In this document: positions 59,337 to 64,000 of the stretch, piece after piece
Numbering within the stretch: the first letter of the stretch is position 1
How the letters are laid out: each line of letters starts with the position of its first letter
DNA from: Paraspadella gotoi
Taxonomy: Eukaryota > Chaetognatha
NCBI GenBank assembly: GCA_051294375.1
Contig: CM119271.1
Coordinates: forward strand, 14,824,770 to 14,888,769
Reading direction: 5' to 3'
DNA: 64,000 nucleotides
Notes under the pieces: model-generated
Seen by the model: the letters and a program-made list of their open reading frames with translations, nothing else
The model's database searches: none
Told to the model about the DNA's origin: nothing
Program-made: the position numbers and the translations under genes

Positions 59337-59663
59337 AACACACGTTTTTTCACTTCAACCCCCCTTCTTCTTCTTTGCAACAATTATAATAACTTGAATC
59401 AACTAAAATCCCAATCAAGAACAAGAATAACAACAACAACCACAAAAAAAGAACCCGCCTGGTGTTGAAGTCATCTCGCATCCTCGTCACTTCCGCCCGA
59501 ACGCTGTCCGGCGAGGTCCGCATTTGCAGCCCCAGCAGGGCGCGCCGCTGCAGGTCCGTCGAATCGATCTCGTTGAAGCCGCAAATGGAGAGCACGTGGA
59601 CGGTCCACTTGGGGGACCCGAATCCTTTTAAGGAGAGGATTGAGAGAATTCGACCCAACCTTT

Positions 59664-59721
<58 letters not shown>

Positions 59722-61582
59722 CCTTACCTTCGGTCAAGAGATGGCAGGCGATCTCGAGAAAGTCCGACCCGAAGAGAATGAGGTAAGGAACGACGGGGAA
59801 AAGAAGGTAAAGGACATAGAGGGAATTTTGGAGGAAGTACTTGAGGAGTATTTGGAGGAGGGAGTAACAGAGGACGGAGGAGAAGGAGAGGACGAGGGCG
59901 AGCTTGGTGGCGGGGACGAGCCAGAAGGAAAGAGAGGCCATGGATTTGGAAGCCGTCACCTGGGATTGGGAGGGGCGGAGGGGAAGAGGAAGGCGAAAGG
60001 AGAGGCGGAGGGGAAAAGGAAGAGGCGGAGGGGTAGAGGAAGGCGAAAGGATAAATATTTTTAATCAAGGAGCCAATGTAGTAAATTTTATGAGTTTTGA
60101 CTTAAAGGAAGAACATTCCTGGATACTCCTCCGTAGAAGTTTTGCGCCTAATTCTTCTTAATATGAAATCGGTGCAACCAATGTAAAAATTATGCATTTA
60201 ATTATTAAATAAGCAACCTTGACGCAGGCTTTGGGGGGGTTAAGGCCTTCATCCCTCTCGTACAAGATATATATATATATATTATGCATTTAATTATTAA
60301 ATAAGCAACGCTAACTTTGGGGGGTTAAGGCCTTCATCCCTCTCTTACAAGATAATAACATAGCTGGACCCAGGAAGCTGTAGGGTCTTGCTTTCCAGGT
60401 CATCCTCGCCCCGACCCTCTCCACATCCCTCCCCACACGCCCACGACCTCGAAGACGAATGTCCAGACGAGCCTCCTCGCCATGAAAGCGGCCAAGAAGA
60501 GGACGAGGTTGTCGTCGATGAGATAAAAACTCAGCGCGTACGAGTTGTACGAGTTGGGGATCCACCACACGGTTCTACGGAAGGAAGAGTTCGATATGAG
60601 GGAGAGAGAGAGAGAGAGAGATATCGTTAACGAATGGAAGATAAGTATGTTAGGGTTACGTTCATGGCTTCTTTCCTTCAGGATCGTCTGCCTCCGTTCA
60701 TCTGCGATTCACCAACTCATCGACTTTTTCATAAACATTTATATTTGACAAATAATTTGGTTTTATTACTTTATTATGTGCCCTATTTTACTTTACAGTT
60801 TTATTTCCCGTTGCTCTTTGGTTCTTGTTAGAGTTACAAGAGTTTCAAGTACATAATTTGTACGACATATACTGTATATTCTTTTCAGGTGGATTGATCG
60901 AAAATCGGGCGAATAATTAGTAAGATTGTGAACAAGCATTACAAAAAGAATTGATATTTTTTTATTCATAATATTTTCAGCTGCTCGTGATGAAGCATTT
61001 TCGAAAGCCGCTTTCCTTATAACCTCATTTAAATTATTTAATATTTCTCATGAAATTGGTACAACCAATATAAAAATTATCCATTCATTTAATATTTCTT
61101 ATATTATCATTAACAACATTCGGTCTTTACGAAAGAGATTCGTACGATTTAAATGATTAATGTTTTTATCGATTTCCTTTTATTTTAAATAATAATAAAT
61201 TCACTAAATAATCACTTAATAGTTAATATCCACCATCGCAATATGCAAATGAGAAATTTGATATTTTTTTAATATGCACCGACCTGTAGATGTTGACGTA
61301 TTGCAGTCCGAGAGCAACGAGGCAATAGGCGAGGAGCAGCAACTCGAAAAAGACGTTTCCATCTAGCGGGATGTCCGTGTAGCGAGGGACGACTACCAGC
61401 GTGGCCAGCCCGTTTAAGGGCCCTCCGGCGCCCGCACCACGGGTTGGGTCGTTGGCGGCGCCGGCGTCAGGGGACTCGGCGCCGGAACCACCTCGCCGAG
61501 TCACGTCCGGCTTTGGCGGAGGGCTGATGCCGAGATTACGGGGATTCGGGTGTCGACCCGCAATGCGTCGTCCGCCGGGCAT
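58174..61582 (-). CDS. TMEM39A: Transmembrane protein 39
   Basis: Five exons, 61582-61284, 60574-60448, about 59958-59726, about 59626-59459 and 58957-58174, give about 536 residues. TMEM39 proteins are multi-pass ER membrane proteins; TMEM39A controls PI4P levels through SAC1 traffic and so autophagy, and worm TMEM-39 affects collagen secretion. Family blocks are TVWWIPNSYN, ALSFYLIDDNLVLFLAAFMA, RAEVTRMRDDFNTRLKYVLF (across the last intron), LPHRVALHLGSW-like WLHRVALHLGSW, and RFYLLFHEPLRILHCML. NYYILFKLLRDRMVLKKAY near the end is highly conserved. The human pair A/B cannot be separated here. The tail is Gly/Ala-rich, unlike vertebrates. The last intron needs a GC donor (AG|GCGGGT) to keep the frame. 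A long CT microsatellite lies in the intron after exon 3. Confidence 0.95.
59664..59720. repeat. CT microsatellite in TMEM39 intron
   Basis: An uninterrupted (CT)n of about 55 bp that begins a few bases after the donor of TMEM39 exon 3. Read on the minus strand it is (GA)n. It places a long purine run in the first 60 nt of the intron. Confidence 0.95.
60168..60354. repeat. Two-copy tandem duplication in TMEM39 intron 2
   Basis: A unit of about 85 bp with ATTATGCATTTAATTATTAA, ATAAGCAAC and GGGGGTTAAGGCCTTCATCC occurs at about 60189-60270 and 60281-60354, separated by a short (AT)n. The 5' part (GGTGCAACCAATGTAAAAAT) recurs alone near 61060 and 62770. Confidence 0.85.
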
Positions 61583-61757
61583 TTTACTTTATTTTAAAAA
61601 TATTATTAATATTTCATTTGTGTTCGATGAAGTAACGTTTTTTCGTCGGTGGCAAGGGACATAATTTCAAGATAACTAAAAAAAAGACAAGGCGGCCGGG
61701 GAAATAACAATATTGATATCAAGAATTTGATATTCGTAACATTTTTTTTTGTCACAA

Positions 61758-61810
<53 letters not shown>

Positions 61811-62358
61811 AGAGAAAGAAAAACATCTTTATTTAACGATGAAAAGAGGGGAGATAAATAGACCAAAAAAATAAGCCAACAGCCGCATAATAAATTAGAA
61901 AATGAATCGGTCAGGAAAAAAAAATCTCAACTAGCTGGCAAGAAGTCTTAAATCCACATTTCCACCAAAGAAAAAATACTAACATGACCAGAGAGAGAGA
62001 GAGAGACGGAGAGAAATGGGAGAATAGAAAATGGGACTTGATGGAAGAGAAAGAAAGAGTTCCGAGCGAGGAAGTGTATATGAAGGAAAAGAAAGGGAAT
62101 GAACATTCATATCTAAAAAAAAAAACAAATTTATCATCTTTGAAAAACACAAGAGGAATAGTTCAATGTTACTAATAATTGTAGCTAATATTAAAAGGCG
62201 AGTCCGGTATTTGCATATATGTTATATTTTAAATATAAAGCTAGACATAGTGAATCTCAAATTTGTTTTTTGCTAAATGTAAAGTTGAAGACAAATTACA
62301 ATGTAATCCTTTAAATTAATCATAATACAAAATCCGGTTCATACGCCTGGCCCAATCG
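61583..62358. other. Intergenic, TMEM39 upstream / PDPK1 downstream
   Basis: AT-rich spacer with a (GA)n microsatellite at 61763-61806 and shorter GAGA runs near 61990-62010. No coding frame is credible. Confidence 0.6.
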
Positions 62359-63753
62359 TCAACTCCCCTCGCCATTCCCGCCATTCTCTTCAAAGTATCG
62401 ATCCCTGACGGCGTCGATGCACTGACACCAGTCGATGGCGCCACCTTCCGGATCCGTCAGGTCGTAGGTTCGATTCGGCGTCCGAATCTCGAATTTTTTA
62501 AAGTTGAAGAACTTTGTGTTCAACTCCGTCGACCAAGGGACTTCGCCCTTCAACTCTTTCTTCTCCGGATCGACGTAGAAGAGGCGAGGCCCTTCGGTGA
62601 GGAGGAACATGCGGCGCCGCGCCGGATAGTGGGCGCGCCGCTTCTTCTCCAGGACGCCGGACTTGAGGATGAGGCGACCTTCGACGAAGTCGGCGTACTC
62701 GTGGGAGCGCTGTTTGACGCGCTCCGAGATCTGGATGGGTTACGGAGGTAAAAAGGAATCGTATATGAAATTGGTACAACCAATTAAAAATTAATCATCA
62801 ATTTAATGAATAAGCTATCTTGTCCTGGAATTTATCATAAAAGAGTGATGGAGGCCATAACCCATCATATCCTGTCTAATGACCATTGCAGATCCGCCCC
62901 CTAACACAACCTTTTAATCAAGACTCTCAGTCTCGTTTATTCACTCCCAGAGTATCTGGCTTCCCCATCAATGAAGTGGTATAATATATGTAGTACATTA
63001 TGTACATGTTATGTAGTTGTTTCATGTTTCAATGTTTCCTACCTTAAGATTTACTACGTACTCGAATTTTAAAAGGTTTTACAACGATTTCCACATATAC
63101 CCCCCCCCTCGTTGATTCACCTTGTCCGCCTCGGAAAGGCTCATCATCTCTCGAATGGCGGGCAGCGTCGACGACGCCGTCCAGGCGGTGGAGGAAGGCT
63201 GGCGGGTGAAGGACTCGGAGGCGGTAGAGTTGTTGTTGTTGTGATTGTTACCGGCAAAGGAGGAGGGAGAGGCGCCGTCGGAAGAGGAAGAGCTGGCGGA
63301 GGCGACGGCGATGGGGACGGCGCCGTTGACGGGACGATTGGAGGCGGCGGCGAAATCGTCTTCGACGTCATCTTCATCGTCGTCTTCGTCCTTATTTTTA
63401 TTCATTCCGGAAATTACGGCGCGAGCAAAGTCTTCCTCGTTGAAACTAGGACATCAAATATATTTTGATAATTAGATTAACAATCAATAAACTTAATTTA
63501 TTAACGCAGTCATCATTTCCAACCCGGCGTTGCTGGTATCCTCGGCGCCATTCGCGGCGCCTTTCGGTCGCCCGTCTCGATCGGAAGCGTCGAGCGGCGC
63601 CTTCTGCAGGTGGAGCGTCTCCCAGTCGACGCCGTCGAAAAAGGCGTGCCGGACGAGTCGGCCGAATCCGCCGGATCCGTCGGCGCCGAGACGCTTCTCG
63701 GGGTCGAGGACGACGAGACGCTCGACGAGGTCGCGGGCCGTCGAGTCGAAGTC
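62359..63753 (-). CDS. PDPK1: 3-phosphoinositide-dependent protein kinase 1, C-terminal part
   Basis: Three exons of PDK1 are visible, 63753-63506, 63445-63121 and 62730-62359. Earlier exons lie beyond the window edge. PDK1 phosphorylates the activation loop of AKT and other AGC kinases and binds phosphoinositides through its PH domain. The first exon is the kinase C-lobe end: DFDSTARDLVERLVVLDPEK, RLGADG, HAFFDGVDWETLHLQKAP. The second exon is a Ser/Asp/Asn-rich linker with NEEDFARAVISGM. The last is the PH domain, RLILKSGVLEKKRRAHYPAR, RRMFLLTEGPRLFYVDPEKK, LKGEVPWSTEL, FEIRTPNRTYDLTDPEG and a closing DRYFEENG. This order matches PDK1 precisely. A repeat related to 34530 lies in the intron between the second and third visible exons. 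Confidence 0.95.
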
Positions 63754-64000
63754 CTGGAGGTTGAGAGGAAGAAGTTGGGGTTGGGAAAGGGGGGAAGGGA
63801 AAGTTTGTTAAGAAATATACAGATAATCCAAATAACTGTTTTCTCCCTCAAAAAATTCGTCTAAATTTTTGGGAAAACCAAAAACGCAAATATATAAACA
63901 ATTATTTCCTTTTTTTTTTTTTTACAAATTTTTCTATTGTGGCGGTATATTCACACCGCCTCATGTCCACCGTCCTTCAGCCAAATCCATTGGCTCAGAG
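63754..64000. other. PDPK1 intron with the edge of a repeat
   Basis: Intronic sequence upstream of the first visible PDPK1 exon. From about 63935 it matches 24580-24640 (TGTGG..GTATATTCA.ACC.CC, then TTCAGCCAA), so a further copy of the DNA-transposon-like family starts here and runs out of the window. Confidence 0.55.

Noticed and set aside
59904-60161. Gly/Arg/Glu-rich + strand frame
   Set aside because: It overlaps TMEM39 exon 3 in antisense and an adjacent GAGGGG-rich intron; no conserved features.

Overview
This is a 64-kb piece of nuclear DNA from an animal, most likely an invertebrate. Genes are split by spliceosomal introns whose exon phases join cleanly. The products are typically metazoan: Wntless, heparan-sulfate glucuronyl C5-epimerase, EHBP1, a PLEKHG-type RhoGEF, the Na,K-ATPase beta subunit and PDK1. 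Exons are GC-rich with GC-rich third positions, while introns and spacers are AT-rich and full of GA/CT microsatellites. I cannot name the phylum. Exon boundaries below come from reading frames, splice consensus and phase, and may be off by 1-2 bp.

Every gene I can support, 16 of 16, lies on the minus strand in head-to-tail order. From left to right they are: WLS (5' end only), an unrecognised 1134-aa protein, LYRM1, GLCE, a C2H2 zinc-finger protein, NDUFV2, an unrecognised 320-aa protein, POLR1C, SURF6, EHBP1, a PLEKHG-like RhoGEF, CDP-diacylglycerol synthase, TRAPPC12, ATP1B, TMEM39 and PDPK1 (3' end only). Gaps between coding regions run from about 280 bp to 1.8 kb. Several are short enough that shared transcripts are possible. 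The genes are functionally mixed: mitochondria, RNA polymerase I/III and ribosome biogenesis, membrane trafficking and lipid supply, and signalling. No single pathway links them.

Non-coding content is rich. The 7.9-kb CDP-DAG synthase intron (about 42984-50896) is a repeat dump. It holds three copies of a repeat with a hammerhead-ribozyme core typical of Penelope-like elements, copies of a DNA-transposon-like repeat with a terminal hairpin, long CT tracts, and a duplicated block around an N gap. tRNA-derived SINEs sit in the introns of LYRM1, GLCE, NDUFV2, the RhoGEF and ATP1B. Four perfect CRE palindromes lie upstream of SURF6. One GLCE splice acceptor lies inside a six-copy 29-bp tandem array.

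The least familiar signal is a short motif, AATCTCATTTGCATATTG. It recurs about 16 times, nearly always within about 80 bp of a splice site and always with the same end facing the exon, on either side of it. I do not recognise it as a named element.
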